Assembly: GCA_017446845.1 (NCBI GenBank)
Contig: JAFSOQ010000061.1
Coordinates: forward strand, 1-64,000
Length of the DNA: 64,000 bases
Origin: Selenomonadaceae bacterium
GTDB taxonomy: Bacteria > Bacillota > Negativicutes > Selenomonadales > Selenomonadaceae
Direction of reading: 5' to 3'
This document shows positions 1 to 8,941 of the stretch, in pieces. The notes below the pieces were generated by a model. That model was not told where the DNA came from. It saw only the letters and a list, made by a program, of their open reading frames with translations, and made no database searches. A program made the position numbers and the translations under genes. Within the stretch, counting starts at the first letter, position 1; each line of letters begins with the position of its first letter.

Positions 1-141
1 CATTGTCATAATCGTATCGAGCGGACGACCTGCGCCGTCAATCAACATGCCGAAGACGCTGGAAACGCCCAAACAAATTGCAATCGGCGTGCCGACCAGA
101 AGGAAGATCGCAAAGCTCAAGAAAATTACGGGACCAATCAT
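1..141 (-). CDS. dctM: TRAP transporter large permease DctM, N-terminus only
   Basis: Reading from ATG at 141 gives MIGPVIFLSFAIFLLVGTPI and then a second hydrophobic stretch, the usual start of the large (about 12-helix) membrane subunit of TRAP dicarboxylate transporters. Only 47 codons lie in the window; the rest is beyond its left edge. The start overlaps the dctQ stop as ATGA, which indicates translational coupling. With dctQ and dctP it forms a complete P-Q-M set. TRAP systems use ion gradients to take up organic acids or sugar acids; the substrate cannot be read from this piece. The family call rests on the N-terminus and the operon context. Confidence 0.85.
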   Translation of the reverse strand, partial: MIGPVIFLSFAIFLLVGTPIAICLGVSSVFGMLIDGAGRPLDTIMTM

Positions 142-614
142 TTTGCGTCACCCTCCTCGCCTTTTACCGTGTCAATCAGCATGAATAAAAATTCAACCGT
201 GATGAAAAATGCTCCTATCGGGACGAACGAACCGAAAATCCATTCGGGCCATTGCATACCCGCCGTAACTTGTCCGTGGAAAATTTGACTTTGCACCATG
301 CTTATTCCGTACCAGAACAGCGCGGCGGAAAAAAATGTTGCGAGCGTGTAACTCATTGTCTGAATTGACCGCTTAAGTCCTGCGGGGAAAAGGTCAAGTA
401 TTGCAGTAAAGCCCAAGTGAGCTTTTCTCCTTGCCGCCGCCGCCGAACCGATTAAGCTGAGCAAAACGAACAGATAAGTTGTAATTTCTTCGGAAAAGGA
501 AAACGACGCGCTGAAGACGTAACGGGCGATGACGTTTGCAAAAGTTAAAGCCGTCATGACAATCAGGCAGATAGCGCAGATTATGTCTTCGATTTTTCCC
601 AAAATATATCTCAT
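138..614 (-). CDS. dctQ: TRAP transporter small permease DctQ
   Basis: A 158-residue protein with four predicted membrane helices (about residues 12-32, 44-64, 86-108 and 126-148), the normal length and topology for the small TRAP subunit. The segment EEITTYLFVLLSLIGSAAAA followed by a basic turn and HLGF is the typical DctQ core. It lies between dctP (13-bp gap upstream) and dctM (4-bp overlap downstream). It should bridge the large permease and the periplasmic binding protein. The acidic C-terminal tail (KGEEGDAK) faces the cytoplasm by the usual topology. Confidence 0.9.
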   Translation of the reverse strand: MRYILGKIEDIICAICLIVMTALTFANVIARYVFSASFSFSEEITTYLFVLLSLIGSAAAARRKAHLGFTAILDLFPAGLKRSIQTMSYTLATFFSAALFWYGISMVQSQIFHGQVTAGMQWPEWIFGSFVPIGAFFITVEFLFMLIDTVKGEEGDAK

Positions 615-627
615 GCCGATTGCCCCC

Positions 628-1662
628 TTACTTCATGCGGAAGGCCTTGCAAGCCTCGTCGCCGTATTTTTCCATGAGTTCTTTGCGAACGCCTTGTACT
701 TTATCCTGGAAAGGTTTAAGTTGTTCGGGCGTCAACGTTACGACTTCCATGCCGCCCTGCTGGAATTTTACTTTAAGATTTTCTTCGTCGTTTTCTACAA
801 GGTCGCGACCCCACTCGCAAGCCTCTTTAGCTTTTGCGCGGATAAGTTCTTGCGTTTTGGGTTCCAAGCTCTCGAAAATTTTTGTGTTGGCTACGAACAG
901 ATAATTTTCGTAAGTGTAATTCCAAACGGTCATGTATTGCTGAATTTCATTGACTTTGGCGGAATTGGTGACTGAGAAACCGTTTTCCTGTCCGTCGATT
1001 GTACCTTGCTGAATCGCGGTAAAAGCTTCCGACCAACTCATAGCAACGGGGTCAGCTCCGAATGCTCTCCAAAACTTAAAATAAACCTCGCCGCCGGGCA
1101 CGCGGATTTTCAGACCGGCAACATCTTCGGGAACAATGACGGGGTGTTTGCCGTTGGTAATCTGTCTGAATCCGTTGTGCGCGGATGCGAGGAAAGTCAT
1201 GCCTTGTTGAGCGAGAATTTTTTTATAGTATTCGCCGCCCGTCGTGTCGATAATTTCACGAGCCTCTTGATAGTTGTTAAAAGTCCAAGGAATCGTGGCA
1301 ATCAAAAGATGTTCGTCCATAACCGCCATGACGCCCGCCGCGTACGCCGCCAAGTCAACTGCGCCGTCGGCAATCATTTCGATACCTTTTGAGGCGTTGC
1401 CGCCCGCAAGCTGGTCATTCGGGAAAACGTCGACTGTGATATTTCCGCCGCTCTCCTGCGAAACAAGCTCGGCAAATTTCATGGCGACTTTGGTATCCGT
1501 CGCAATGTTCGTGCCGTTGACGCTCATGACCAATTTAATTTTCTGATAGTCGCCCTCTTTGCGCGGACCTTCGGCAGCTTGTTCACCGCAACCGGTAAAC
1601 GCGAGCAAACTACAGACGAGCAGCACCGACATCAGAATTTTTTTCCACATCGGCATTTTCAA
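628..1662 (-). CDS. dctP: TRAP transporter solute-binding lipoprotein DctP
   Basis: A 344-residue extracytoplasmic solute-binding protein. The N-terminus is a lipoprotein signal peptide with hydrophobic core LMSVLLVCSLLAF and lipobox FTGC, so the mature protein should be anchored by lipidated Cys near residue 25. The body has DctP-family features, including the segment GLKIRVPGGEVYFKFWRAFG and then PVAMSWSEAFTAIQQGTIDG, which contains the ligand-binding region. The start at 1662 is TTG; an ATG two codons in (1656) is equally possible, and a GGGGGGAG ribosome site lies 4-10 bases upstream. First gene of the dctPQM operon, with a promoter just upstream. Confidence 0.9.
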   Translation of the reverse strand: MKMPMWKKILMSVLLVCSLLAFTGCGEQAAEGPRKEGDYQKIKLVMSVNGTNIATDTKVAMKFAELVSQESGGNITVDVFPNDQLAGGNASKGIEMIADGAVDLAAYAAGVMAVMDEHLLIATIPWTFNNYQEAREIIDTTGGEYYKKILAQQGMTFLASAHNGFRQITNGKHPVIVPEDVAGLKIRVPGGEVYFKFWRAFGADPVAMSWSEAFTAIQQGTIDGQENGFSVTNSAKVNEIQQYMTVWNYTYENYLFVANTKIFESLEPKTQELIRAKAKEACEWGRDLVENDEENLKVKFQQGGMEVVTLTPEQLKPFQDKVQGVRKELMEKYGDEACKAFRMK

Positions 1663-1734
1663 TTTGCTCCCCCCTTTTAAAAAACCCTCTGCACTCTTAC
1701 TTAACCAACATAGGACGTTGACTAAGTTTTGCGT

Positions 1735-1764
1735 ATAATAACATTGACAAAGTTAATCTGTCAA
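1735..1764 (-). promoter_or_regulatory. Predicted sigma-A promoter of dctPQM with overlapping inverted repeat
   Basis: On the reverse strand TTGACA (1759-1764) and TATTAT (1735-1740) are separated by 18 bases. The -35 box is the left arm of an inverted repeat TTGACA-N9-TGTCAA (1744-1764), which could be a repressor operator. No regulator gene is adjacent. The boxes are seen directly; activity is inferred. Confidence 0.55.
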
Positions 1765-1790
1765 CAGCTTGCAAGAATTTTTTTTTATGC

Positions 1791-3383
1791 TCAATCAAGA
1801 AGATAATCTTCATAGACGTGGCGCAGTTCTTTCAAGTTTTCGACGTTCAAATTTTCATGAAGAGTCCATGCCTCGGAATTAATTTCCATTGTCTCGCGGT
1901 CGTAAGTCGCGTAATTTTTCCAAGTCGGGATAAGAAAATTGTTCAGGTTGCCGGTCGTCGCGAAGGACACCCACGCCGCTTGAACTTGCTTGACCAATTT
2001 TGCGGACGGATTCGGCTCCAAGTATATGTCGGGATTGCCGAAGACGAACGACAAATCCGGCGAGTGACACGAGCCGAAATCTTCGACGGGCGACTTTTGA
2101 CTGAACAAATAAAAATACACGTCGTCGAACGCCGATTGATATTCCGCCATAAGCTCCTGACCGACACGCCAGTCAAGTTGATTGGCAAACTCAAAATAGC
2201 GTTCAGACTCGGCAAGCTTCGTGTAATTTTTCTGCCACGTTTGATAAAGTTCCCGTTCTTCCAAAAATTCACCTTCGTAGAGGACGGGCGTAAGTCTCGC
2301 GTGAAAATCCGACATCTGCTCAAAAATATTCTTGCCATAGAACAACGCCCAATAACGATATTCCTCTGCCATCGTGCCCGTCAAAACTTTAATGCCCTGC
2401 GCCGCACCGTCCTTGAGTGCTCTCAACGGGTGCAACGGCAAAAATTTTCCGTCGCACGTCGGAAGGTAATCTACTTCCGTCGAAAACATACGCGCCTTGC
2501 AAAGTTTTTCATACGTCGCGATTAATTTTAAGGCGGGAGTTTTCATAAGCTCTTGCATATTTTTATAGCCGCCCAGTTCCATGAATTCTTCGGTAAGTTT
2601 TGCTGAGGCTTCGGGCTTGTGATAGAAAGCCGGATGACCCGATTGCGCGATTGCTTTTTGAAATAAATTTTTCGCGGCGGGCGTAACCATTAATAACGTT
2701 GTGGAGATTGCTCCCGCGCTCTCGCCGAAAATTGTCACGTTGTCGGGGTCTCCGCCGAATTCGGAAATATTTTCCTTAACCCACTCCAAAGCCGCAACTT
2801 GGTCTTTAATGCCGAGATAGCCTGTGTCCTCGAAATAAGAATCAATCGCCGCGAAATTCATAAAGCCGAAAACATTCAAGCGATAATTAATCGTGACGAG
2901 AACAACATCGTGACTTGCCGCAAGATTTGAGCCGTTATAAAGCGGGTCGCTTGTGCCGCCTTCGATGAAACCGCCGCCATGAATGAAAACCATCACCGGC
3001 TGATTTTTTTCGGAATTGCGCGTCCAAATGTTGAGCGTCAAACAATCCTCGCTTTGCTTGGACAGCAGGTCGGAACTTTCGTATTGGTCTTGCATGGGCG
3101 CGGCTCCGAATTTTTTTGCGTTGAATTCTTTATCACTCGGCTCCAATTTTTCGGGCGCGTGCCAACGAAGATTTCCGACGGGCGGTTTGGCGTAGGGAAT
3201 GCCCAACCACGTTTGAACTCCGTTTTTGTCGACAAAGCCGTTGTAAATTCCGTAGCGAGTTTTTATCCTGCAATTTTTTTCAGCGGCGGCAACCTCATTG
3301 CCAAAAAAATTCATCGTCGCAAAAGTAAACATTGCCGTTGTACTTCCTTTTATAAAATTTCTGCGTGAAATTTTTTTAAACAT
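1791..3383 (-). CDS. Type B carboxylesterase with Tat-type signal
   Basis: A 530-residue alpha/beta hydrolase of the carboxylesterase/para-nitrobenzyl esterase family. The N-terminus has a twin-arginine motif (SRRNFIKG), a hydrophobic stretch and an AAA-type cleavage region near residue 34, so export in folded form is likely. Visible family motifs are the oxyanion-hole HGGGFIEGG near residue 135, the nucleophile elbow FGESAGA near residue 220, and a late His in CHSPDLSFVFG. The acidic residue is probably in TGTMAEEYRYW. The length is normal. It is transcribed alone, divergent from the GspC-like gene. The natural ester substrate is not evident. Confidence 0.88.
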   Translation of the reverse strand: MFKKISRRNFIKGSTTAMFTFATMNFFGNEVAAAEKNCRIKTRYGIYNGFVDKNGVQTWLGIPYAKPPVGNLRWHAPEKLEPSDKEFNAKKFGAAPMQDQYESSDLLSKQSEDCLTLNIWTRNSEKNQPVMVFIHGGGFIEGGTSDPLYNGSNLAASHDVVLVTINYRLNVFGFMNFAAIDSYFEDTGYLGIKDQVAALEWVKENISEFGGDPDNVTIFGESAGAISTTLLMVTPAAKNLFQKAIAQSGHPAFYHKPEASAKLTEEFMELGGYKNMQELMKTPALKLIATYEKLCKARMFSTEVDYLPTCDGKFLPLHPLRALKDGAAQGIKVLTGTMAEEYRYWALFYGKNIFEQMSDFHARLTPVLYEGEFLEERELYQTWQKNYTKLAESERYFEFANQLDWRVGQELMAEYQSAFDDVYFYLFSQKSPVEDFGSCHSPDLSFVFGNPDIYLEPNPSAKLVKQVQAAWVSFATTGNLNNFLIPTWKNYATYDRETMEINSEAWTLHENLNVENLKELRHVYEDYLLD

Positions 3384-3517
3384 AAATCAGCCTTCCCTCT
3401 CCGAAATCCTCCGATAAATTTTAAATTAAAGTCGCTTGAAAGTCTATGTGCAGTTGAAAACTTCAAAGGCTTATGATAAACTTCGCTAAAACTTTGTCGC
3501 TTTAATCGGAGGACAAA

Positions 3518-4111
3518 ATGCCCGAATGGCTCAAAAATATTTTGCAACGCGAGTTAGATGAGATTAAGCAAAATAAAGTTCGCGTGATTTTTGTCGGCGT
3601 ATGTTTTATAGTCGTACTGATTTTGTGGTTGACTGACGGCAGCTCCGACGACGAAGAAATTATTTTGAACGAACCGACCACACCTGTCGAAACTCCGCCC
3701 GCGACAAAAGATTTGCCCGTTAAAATTTTGCCCGTCGAAAAATCTTCAGACGGTGTTACGTTAGTCTTGGGAGCAAATGCCGACGAATTATTTATCGGCG
3801 ACCCGTTTGCGGTAAAAGAAAAACCTAAACCGCCGCCTAAAGTCGCAACGCCGCCCGTTCCTCCGATTGTAATTCAACCGCCGCCGACTCAGCCTCCCGT
3901 TCAGCCCAAGCCGCAACCGCAAGAAAAAATTATTTTGACCGGCACAGCTATCAGTGGCGATAAAAAAATTGCAATGTTCCTGCGTGAAAAGGAAACTTTA
4001 TTTTTGTCAATCGGCGATGAAATCGGCGGCAAAAAAATTTCGGACATAAATCCCGACTTCGTAATCTTAGAGGACGATGTGCGCGTTTTTATTCAAAAGG
4101 AGCTGAGGTGA
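3518..4111 (+). CDS. GspC/PilP-like inner-membrane assembly protein
   Basis: A 197-residue protein: a short basic-acidic cytoplasmic part, one membrane helix (about residues 25-41, VIFVGVCFIVVLILWLT), a proline-rich periplasmic linker (about 55-135, many PPKP/PPTQPP runs), and a small C-terminal beta domain beginning ILTGTAISGDKKIAMF. This layout matches GspC or PilP homology-region proteins that contact the secretin. The stop codon TGA directly abuts the TTG start of the secretin gene, so the two are surely coupled. Homology to a specific subfamily cannot be settled by eye. RBS GGAGG precedes ATG 3518. Confidence 0.65.
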   Translation: MPEWLKNILQRELDEIKQNKVRVIFVGVCFIVVLILWLTDGSSDDEEIILNEPTTPVETPPATKDLPVKILPVEKSSDGVTLVLGANADELFIGDPFAVKEKPKPPPKVATPPVPPIVIQPPPTQPPVQPKPQPQEKIILTGTAISGDKKIAMFLREKETLFLSIGDEIGGKKISDINPDFVILEDDVRVFIQKELR

Positions 4112-5461
4112 TTGTTTAAAAAATTTCTGTCGCTCCTTGCCTTAGCAATTTTTTTTATGCCCGCGCAGATTCATGCCGCGCCAATGACTTTGAGCGTGCA
4201 CGACGCCGATTTACGCGCAACGATAATGCTCGTGGCAAAAACCGGCGGTCTTAATGTTTCCGTCGACGATTCCGTTAAAGGAACAATTTCGATTTCTATT
4301 GATAACGTTGAGCCGATTAAGATTTTGGAAATTATTTCGCGGACAAAAAGTCTCCAATTCTTGCAGGAGGCGGGCGTTTATATAATGACGGCTTCAAGCG
4401 TCGAAGTCATGCAAAGTTACGTTTTCCCGATTCACTACGGCGACGCCGAAACTTTGCGCGACGCGGTGATTATGTCCCTTGACGCCGACACAGAACGTCT
4501 CCCGAACGCGACGACCCGAATTAGAAATTCCGACGGCTCCTACACCTATCGCTACACTTATCGCGACGACGACGGCGATTACCGCTCGAACGATTTTAAA
4601 AATATCACGCGCAAGGACAGAGTTTTTATCAATCCCGAAGTCAATGCGCTTGTCTTGTACGGGACGCCCGCCGAATATGAACGCGTTAAAAATCTTTTGG
4701 CGACTCTCGACGTTGAACTTAAGCAAGTTTCCGTTGAGGCAAAAATTTTGGCGATAACCAAAGAGGAAACTAAAAATCTCGGCGTCGAGTGGACTTGGTC
4801 GACGCTCCCGCAATATCCCGAACGTAGCGGCAATGCAATAATTCGCAATGAATCATATGGGGAAGAATATGGTTATGGTATCATAAAATTTGGTCGAACT
4901 TATACAGGTAATCCCTATGAATTTTATTACGGCGCGAAGATTAACGCGCTAATCACGAACGGCAAGGCGAAAATTTTATCCCGCCCGAATGTCACGACGA
5001 TTCAAGGGCGCGAGGCTGTGATTAACGTCGGAAGTTCGGTGCCCGTGCCGAAAATTTCTTCAACCAACACCGCCACCACAACTGAAATTGAATATCGCGA
5101 CGCAGGAATTATTTTAAGATACACGCCGCGAATCAACAGCGACGGCACGATTACCGCGAAAATTCACACGGAGGTTAGCACGCCGCAATATGTTGCCGAT
5201 ATGGGAGCTTATCGATTTAACACGCGTTCGGCTGATACGACGGTCACAGTGCGCGACGGCGAACCGATGATTATCGGCGGGCTTATCGGCGCGGAAGAAG
5301 AAAAATCCGTCAGCAAAATTCCTTTCTTGGGTGACTTGCCGATTTTGGGCGCGTTGTTTAGGAATCATCGCAAAAGCAAATCTGAATCCGAATTGATAAT
5401 TTTTTTGACGGCGCATGTTTTGGGTGGCAACTCAAATGAAATTTTATCCGTTAAACCTTGA
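4112..5461 (+). CDS. Secretin (GspD/PilQ family) outer-membrane channel
   Basis: A 449-residue protein with signal peptide (residues 1-23, ending HAA), a short N domain (SVHDADLRATIMLVAKTGGL and onward), a second N domain with KDRVFINPEVNALVLYGTPA, and a C-terminal secretin beta-domain with the hallmark VPVPKISSTNT, GIILRYTPRI, and IPFLGDLPILGALFR. It is short for the family, which suggests a minimal pilus or type II type secretin. TTG start at 4112 with a GAGG site 5 bases upstream that overlaps the preceding gene. It supports an outer membrane in this organism. No ATPase or pseudopilin gene lies nearby, so the rest of the machine is encoded elsewhere. Confidence 0.88.
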   Translation: MFKKFLSLLALAIFFMPAQIHAAPMTLSVHDADLRATIMLVAKTGGLNVSVDDSVKGTISISIDNVEPIKILEIISRTKSLQFLQEAGVYIMTASSVEVMQSYVFPIHYGDAETLRDAVIMSLDADTERLPNATTRIRNSDGSYTYRYTYRDDDGDYRSNDFKNITRKDRVFINPEVNALVLYGTPAEYERVKNLLATLDVELKQVSVEAKILAITKEETKNLGVEWTWSTLPQYPERSGNAIIRNESYGEEYGYGIIKFGRTYTGNPYEFYYGAKINALITNGKAKILSRPNVTTIQGREAVINVGSSVPVPKISSTNTATTTEIEYRDAGIILRYTPRINSDGTITAKIHTEVSTPQYVADMGAYRFNTRSADTTVTVRDGEPMIIGGLIGAEEEKSVSKIPFLGDLPILGALFRNHRKSKSESELIIFLTAHVLGGNSNEILSVKP

Positions 5462-6071
5462 CATAAAAAATAAAAATTGCGTCGTGATTGGCGGCGGAAA
5501 AGTTGCGTTCAGAAAAATTCGCGACTTGTTGGAGGCGGGCGCAACAGTCAAAGTCACAGCTCCCGAAATCTGCGCGGACGTCGAAGAACTTTTCCAACGC
5601 GGAGAAATTTCTTGGACGCGAGAAAAATTTTCGGAAGAATTACTCGGCGACGAAATAATTTTAATCGCGGCGACGGACAATCCCGAAGTCAATCGACAAG
5701 CTGCAGCGGCGGCACGAGCTAAAAAAATTCTCGTCAACGTCGTTGAAGGTGCGGACGGCAATTTTAATGTCCCGTCAAAAATTCGGCGCGGCGAACTTTT
5801 GCTTACAATCTCGACGGGCACAAATTCTCCTGCGTTCTCAAAATTTGTTCGGGAAATGTTGGAGTCAGAACTTGGAGAAAATTTTGGCGCGGGACTCGAA
5901 ATAATTTCTGCGCGGCGTCGGGAAGTCAAAAAACTTTTACCCGATTCAAAGGCACGAAAAATTTTTTGGCAGAAAATCTTTACGCAAGATACGTGGGAAC
6001 TTTTAAAGGACGGACAACTTGAAACATTAAAAAAACTTCTTGAAGGTGCAGTAAATTTGTTAAGGCAATAA
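5436..6071 (+). CDS. Precorrin-2 dehydrogenase / sirohydrochlorin ferrochelatase (siroheme synthase N-domain)
   Basis: A 211-residue CysG-N/Met8-type protein. MKFYPLNLDIKNKNCVVIGG begins the Rossmann fold, with GGGKVAFRKIRDLLEAGA following, and a dimerisation region around NVVEGADGNFNVPSKIRRGE. It oxidises precorrin-2 with NAD and can insert iron to make siroheme. ATG 5436 is chosen over an in-frame ATG at 5415 because family homology starts here. It overlaps the secretin gene by 26 bases. Followed by hemA and hemC, a usual Firmicutes grouping of tetrapyrrole genes; the methyltransferase cobA/hemD part is not in this window. Confidence 0.88.
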   Translation: MKFYPLNLDIKNKNCVVIGGGKVAFRKIRDLLEAGATVKVTAPEICADVEELFQRGEISWTREKFSEELLGDEIILIAATDNPEVNRQAAAAARAKKILVNVVEGADGNFNVPSKIRRGELLLTISTGTNSPAFSKFVREMLESELGENFGAGLEIISARRREVKKLLPDSKARKIFWQKIFTQDTWELLKDGQLETLKKLLEGAVNLLRQ

Positions 6072-6082
6072 AAATTATAAAG

Positions 6083-6170
6083 CTAGCAATGCGCAGCGTT
6101 GCGTACGAACGCGGCTACTTGGCTGAAAATTTTTTCAATGTTGAATCGCGACCGCTGGGTCAAGCTTCAA
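6083..6170 (+). repeat. Dispersed repeat, copy A (upstream of hemA)
   Basis: This segment shares GTTGCGTACGAACGCGGC (6098-6115), then ACT, GGCT and AAAAT at matching spacing, and later GCGACC-CTGG, with a second copy at 37161-37245. Both copies lie in the leader just upstream of a gene (hemA here, an exported protein there). Both can be read in the same frame (VAYERG), so it may be a remnant of a coding or mobile sequence. Origin unknown. Confidence 0.6.
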
Positions 6171-6209
6171 GCTTGCGCTTTTAAAGCGGGGTGGAGGATA
6201 AAATTAATT

Positions 6210-7481
6210 ATGCACTTAAAAGTTTTGGGACTAAACCACAGGACGGCTCCTATTGAAATCCGCGAAAAATTTTCCGTAAGCAAGGAGGCAATAAGGCGCG
6301 GACTTGAAAATCTCGACGGCTACGACGGCTTGAGCGAGGCGGTTATTTTGTCGACGTGCAATCGCAGTGAAATTTACGCGGTCACCGCCGAAGGTTGCGA
6401 GGAGAGCGTTTATCAATTTCTGAACGATTTAATCGGCGGCGTTGTCGACAAAAATTTTCTTTACGAATTCGACGACGAAACTTGCACGGAACATCTTTTT
6501 GAAGTCGCGGCGGGTTTGGATTCGTTGATTTTGGGCGAAGGGCAAATTTTATCGCAGGTCAAAGAGGCTTACTCCGTCGCAAAATCTGCGGCTGCGACGA
6601 GCACAATTTTAAACACGCTTTTTCATCGTGCGATAGCGGCGGGCAAACGCGTCCGCACCGAAACCAAAATCGCTTATAATTCGGTCTCGGTATCTTCGGC
6701 GGCGGTTGCCTTGGCGGAAAAAAATTTGGGCGGATTCACGGATAAAAGCGCGTTAATTTTCGGCGCGGGCAAAATGGCTCAGCTCACGGCACAACATCTT
6801 TTGTCGCACGGCTTGAAAAAAATTTTCGTGGCGAATCATCATTTGGAGCGTGCGGAAGATATGGCGGCGAAAATCGGCGGCCAGGCGGTCGCGTGGGAAG
6901 ATGCCTTCACGAGCGCGGCTCACGTCGACATAATCATAACTTCGACCGGCGCGCCGCACTACGTCGTTAAGCCGTGGCAAACTCAACAGCTCATGACGCG
7001 CAGGGAAGGTCGCGGAATTTTTTTTATCGATATAGCCGTCCCCCGCGACGTCGACCCCGAAGTCGGCAAGATTAAAGGCGTCACGCTTTACAACATTGAT
7101 GACTTGGAATCGGTTGTGGAAAAAAATTTGCAGGCAAGACAGCGCGAGGCTCAACTTGCAAAAAAAATAGTCGCCGAAGACGCAGCGGCACTCATGGAAC
7201 GATTTAAATATTTAAAATTCCAACCGCTCATGGCGAACTTGTCGGAGCGGGCGGAGCAAATTCGTGCTCGCGAACTGCGAAAATTTTCAAGCAAACTCCC
7301 CGACCTCACGAGCGACGAACAAAAAATTTTAGAACAAATGACGCGCCGAATTGTCCGAAAACTTTTGCGTATGCCGATGATGAAATTAAATGCCTCGGCG
7401 GGCACCGACGCCGAAAATTTTTATACTCAAGCCGTCAAAGCACTTTTCACGGACGAGGTGAACTTATTTGCGCAAAATTAG
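6210..7481 (+). CDS. hemA: Glutamyl-tRNA reductase
   Basis: Catalyses NADPH reduction of glutamyl-tRNA to glutamate-1-semialdehyde, the first step of the C5 route to tetrapyrroles. The 423-residue product opens MHLKVLGLNHRTAPIEIREK, has the catalytic Cys50 in STCNRSEIYAV, the tRNA-binding GLDSLILGEGQILSQVKEAY, a nucleotide-binding IFGAGKMAQLTAQHL, and a C-terminal helical dimerisation domain. ATG 6210 follows GGAGG (6193-6197) at a rather long 12-base spacing; an upstream in-frame start at 6099 would lie inside the repeat and is rejected. Overlaps hemC by 14 bases. Confidence 0.93.
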   Translation: MHLKVLGLNHRTAPIEIREKFSVSKEAIRRGLENLDGYDGLSEAVILSTCNRSEIYAVTAEGCEESVYQFLNDLIGGVVDKNFLYEFDDETCTEHLFEVAAGLDSLILGEGQILSQVKEAYSVAKSAAATSTILNTLFHRAIAAGKRVRTETKIAYNSVSVSSAAVALAEKNLGGFTDKSALIFGAGKMAQLTAQHLLSHGLKKIFVANHHLERAEDMAAKIGGQAVAWEDAFTSAAHVDIIITSTGAPHYVVKPWQTQQLMTRREGRGIFFIDIAVPRDVDPEVGKIKGVTLYNIDDLESVVEKNLQARQREAQLAKKIVAEDAAALMERFKYLKFQPLMANLSERAEQIRARELRKFSSKLPDLTSDEQKILEQMTRRIVRKLLRMPMMKLNASAGTDAENFYTQAVKALFTDEVNLFAQN

Positions 7482-8394
7482 AATCGGAACGCGGGCAAGT
7501 CGTCTGGCATTGTGGCAAGCCGAATTTGTCGCGGCAGAGCTAAAAAAATTTTTCCCCGAACTTGAAATTGAAATCGTCAAAGTGCGCACGACGGGCGATA
7601 AAATTTTAGACGCGCCGCTTGCAAAAATCGGCGGCAAAGGATTATTCACCAAGGAATTGGAATCGCAAATGATTCAAGGCGCGATTGATTTGGCGGTTCA
7701 CAGCTTAAAGGACGTGCCGACCGAATTGCCCGCAGGATTTAAAATCGCGGCGATAACTCGGCGGGCGCAACCTTTCGACGCCTTTGTAAGCAATAAATTT
7801 TCTTCGTTCGACGCACTGCCGAAAAATTCTGTCGTGGGAACTTCAAGCTTGCGGCGGGCGGCTCAAATTTTATCGTTGCGCCCCGACTTGCAAATAAAAA
7901 ATCTGCGCGGCAACGTCGAAACTCGGCTGAAGAAATTGGACGCGGGAGAATTCGACGCGATAATTTTGGCGGCGGCAGGTTTGGACAGATTAGGTTACTC
8001 GTCGCGAATCAACGAACTTTTAACGGAAATAATTCCGGCGGCTGGTCAAGGCGCATTGGCAATCGAAACCCGCGCAGATGATGAAAAAATTTTCTCCTTG
8101 GTGCAAGTGCTCAACGACGAAGAAACTTGCGCGGCTGTTAAAGTCGAACGGGAATTTTTGACGGAAGTCGGCGGCAGTTGTCAAATTCCCGTCGGAGTTT
8201 TCGCGACGATTGACGGCGGTCAAATTAAAGTTCGTGCGCTCATTGCCTCAATCGACGGTCAGAAAATCGTCAAGACTTCGGAAATTGCAACGCTTGAAAA
8301 AATTGACGGACTTGGAAAAAAAATCGCCGCCAAACTTTTGGACAGCGGCGGCAGAGAAATTTTGAACGAACTGATTTTAAAAGGAGCTGATTAA
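7468..8394 (+). CDS. hemC: Porphobilinogen deaminase (hydroxymethylbilane synthase)
   Basis: Polymerises four porphobilinogen units to hydroxymethylbilane. The 308-residue product has IRIGTRASRLALWQAEFV at the N-terminus, DLAVHSLKDVP, the arginine-rich GTSSLRRAAQI and NLRGNVETRL substrate-binding loops, and the dipyrromethane-cofactor Cys238 in GGSCQIPVG. TTG start at 7468 inside the end of hemA implies coupling. Length is normal. The pathway continues with hemD/hemB in relatives, but here only a short orphan gene and then decayed sequence follow. Confidence 0.93.
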   Translation: MRKIRIGTRASRLALWQAEFVAAELKKFFPELEIEIVKVRTTGDKILDAPLAKIGGKGLFTKELESQMIQGAIDLAVHSLKDVPTELPAGFKIAAITRRAQPFDAFVSNKFSSFDALPKNSVVGTSSLRRAAQILSLRPDLQIKNLRGNVETRLKKLDAGEFDAIILAAAGLDRLGYSSRINELLTEIIPAAGQGALAIETRADDEKIFSLVQVLNDEETCAAVKVEREFLTEVGGSCQIPVGVFATIDGGQIKVRALIASIDGQKIVKTSEIATLEKIDGLGKKIAAKLLDSGGREILNELILKGAD

Positions 8395-8395
8395 A

Positions 8396-8578
8396 ATGAT
8401 GGCGTATAGCGAATCTGAATTGGCAAAAATTTCGATGGAAGATTTTTGGAAATACGCTATCTTCGACGAGTGGGGAATAATTATCGGCGTCAAAGAGGAT
8501 GCGCCTGCCGAATTCAAAGAAGCGTATGAGCACGATAAAAAAATTGAGGAAGAAGCATGGGCAAAAGGAATAGATTAA
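8396..8578 (+). CDS. Small acidic protein of unknown function
   Basis: A 60-residue product, MMAYSESELAKISMEDFWKY and on, rich in Glu, Asp and Lys, without a signal or membrane segment. A strong AAAGGAG site lies 9 bases before ATG 8396, within the last codons of hemC, so it is probably translated from the hem transcript; the second ATG (8399) is equally usable. I do not recognise the family. Base composition is like its neighbours. It may be a haem-operon accessory or a simple rider gene. Confidence 0.55.
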   Translation: MMAYSESELAKISMEDFWKYAIFDEWGIIIGVKEDAPAEFKEAYEHDKKIEEEAWAKGID

Positions 8579-8610
8579 TGATTTACAGCGACGATTAATG
8601 CAAAACAAAT

Positions 8611-8636
8611 CCCCGACGAATGCGGCGTTTTTTTAT
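8611..8636 (+). terminator. Weak terminator after the hem genes
   Basis: CGACG-AATG-CGGCG (one mismatch in the stem) followed by seven T residues and TATTT. It lies directly after the small gene and before reverse-strand remnants. The stem is short, so support is modest. Confidence 0.35.
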
Positions 8637-8941
8637 TTAAAAAGATTTTTATTTTTGCTGATGAGTTCTCCGATTAACATTTTGCCGCGAATGTCGGGAT
8701 GAATGCCGTCGACTGAAAAGCCGTAATCCATTGCGCCTTGCGTGTCGTAAAAATATGGCTCAATGTCAATAAAAAATTCTTGCCGCTTAATGTACTCGTT
8801 TATCTGCTGAAGTTTCGCGTACCAATTCGGGTCGCTCGGCGTGTGAAAGGCGTTCTGAAGATTGGCGGGATAAACGCTCCGCTCGTCGTTTTCGACTGCG
8901 TAAGTTAAATGCAAAAGATATATTACACGTTCAAAATTTCT
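8633..8941 (-). pseudogene. SGNH/GDSL hydrolase C-terminal fragment
   Basis: About 102 codons open on the reverse strand, containing NFERVIYLLHLTYAVENDER and near the end FSVDGIHPDIRGKMLIGELI. The DGIHP part is the Asp-x-x-His catalytic block of SGNH hydrolases. The nucleophile GDS block and the whole N-terminal half are missing. The reading frame enters directly from the stop codon of the HxlR remnant, so two unrelated gene ends are joined here by deletion. No start codon with a ribosome site is present; expression is unlikely. Confidence 0.65.

Noticed and set aside
1818-2525. 235-codon forward frame opposite the carboxylesterase
   Set aside because: It is the shadow of a clear esterase gene with conserved catalytic motifs; composition of the shadow protein is Arg/Phe-rich and unlike any family.
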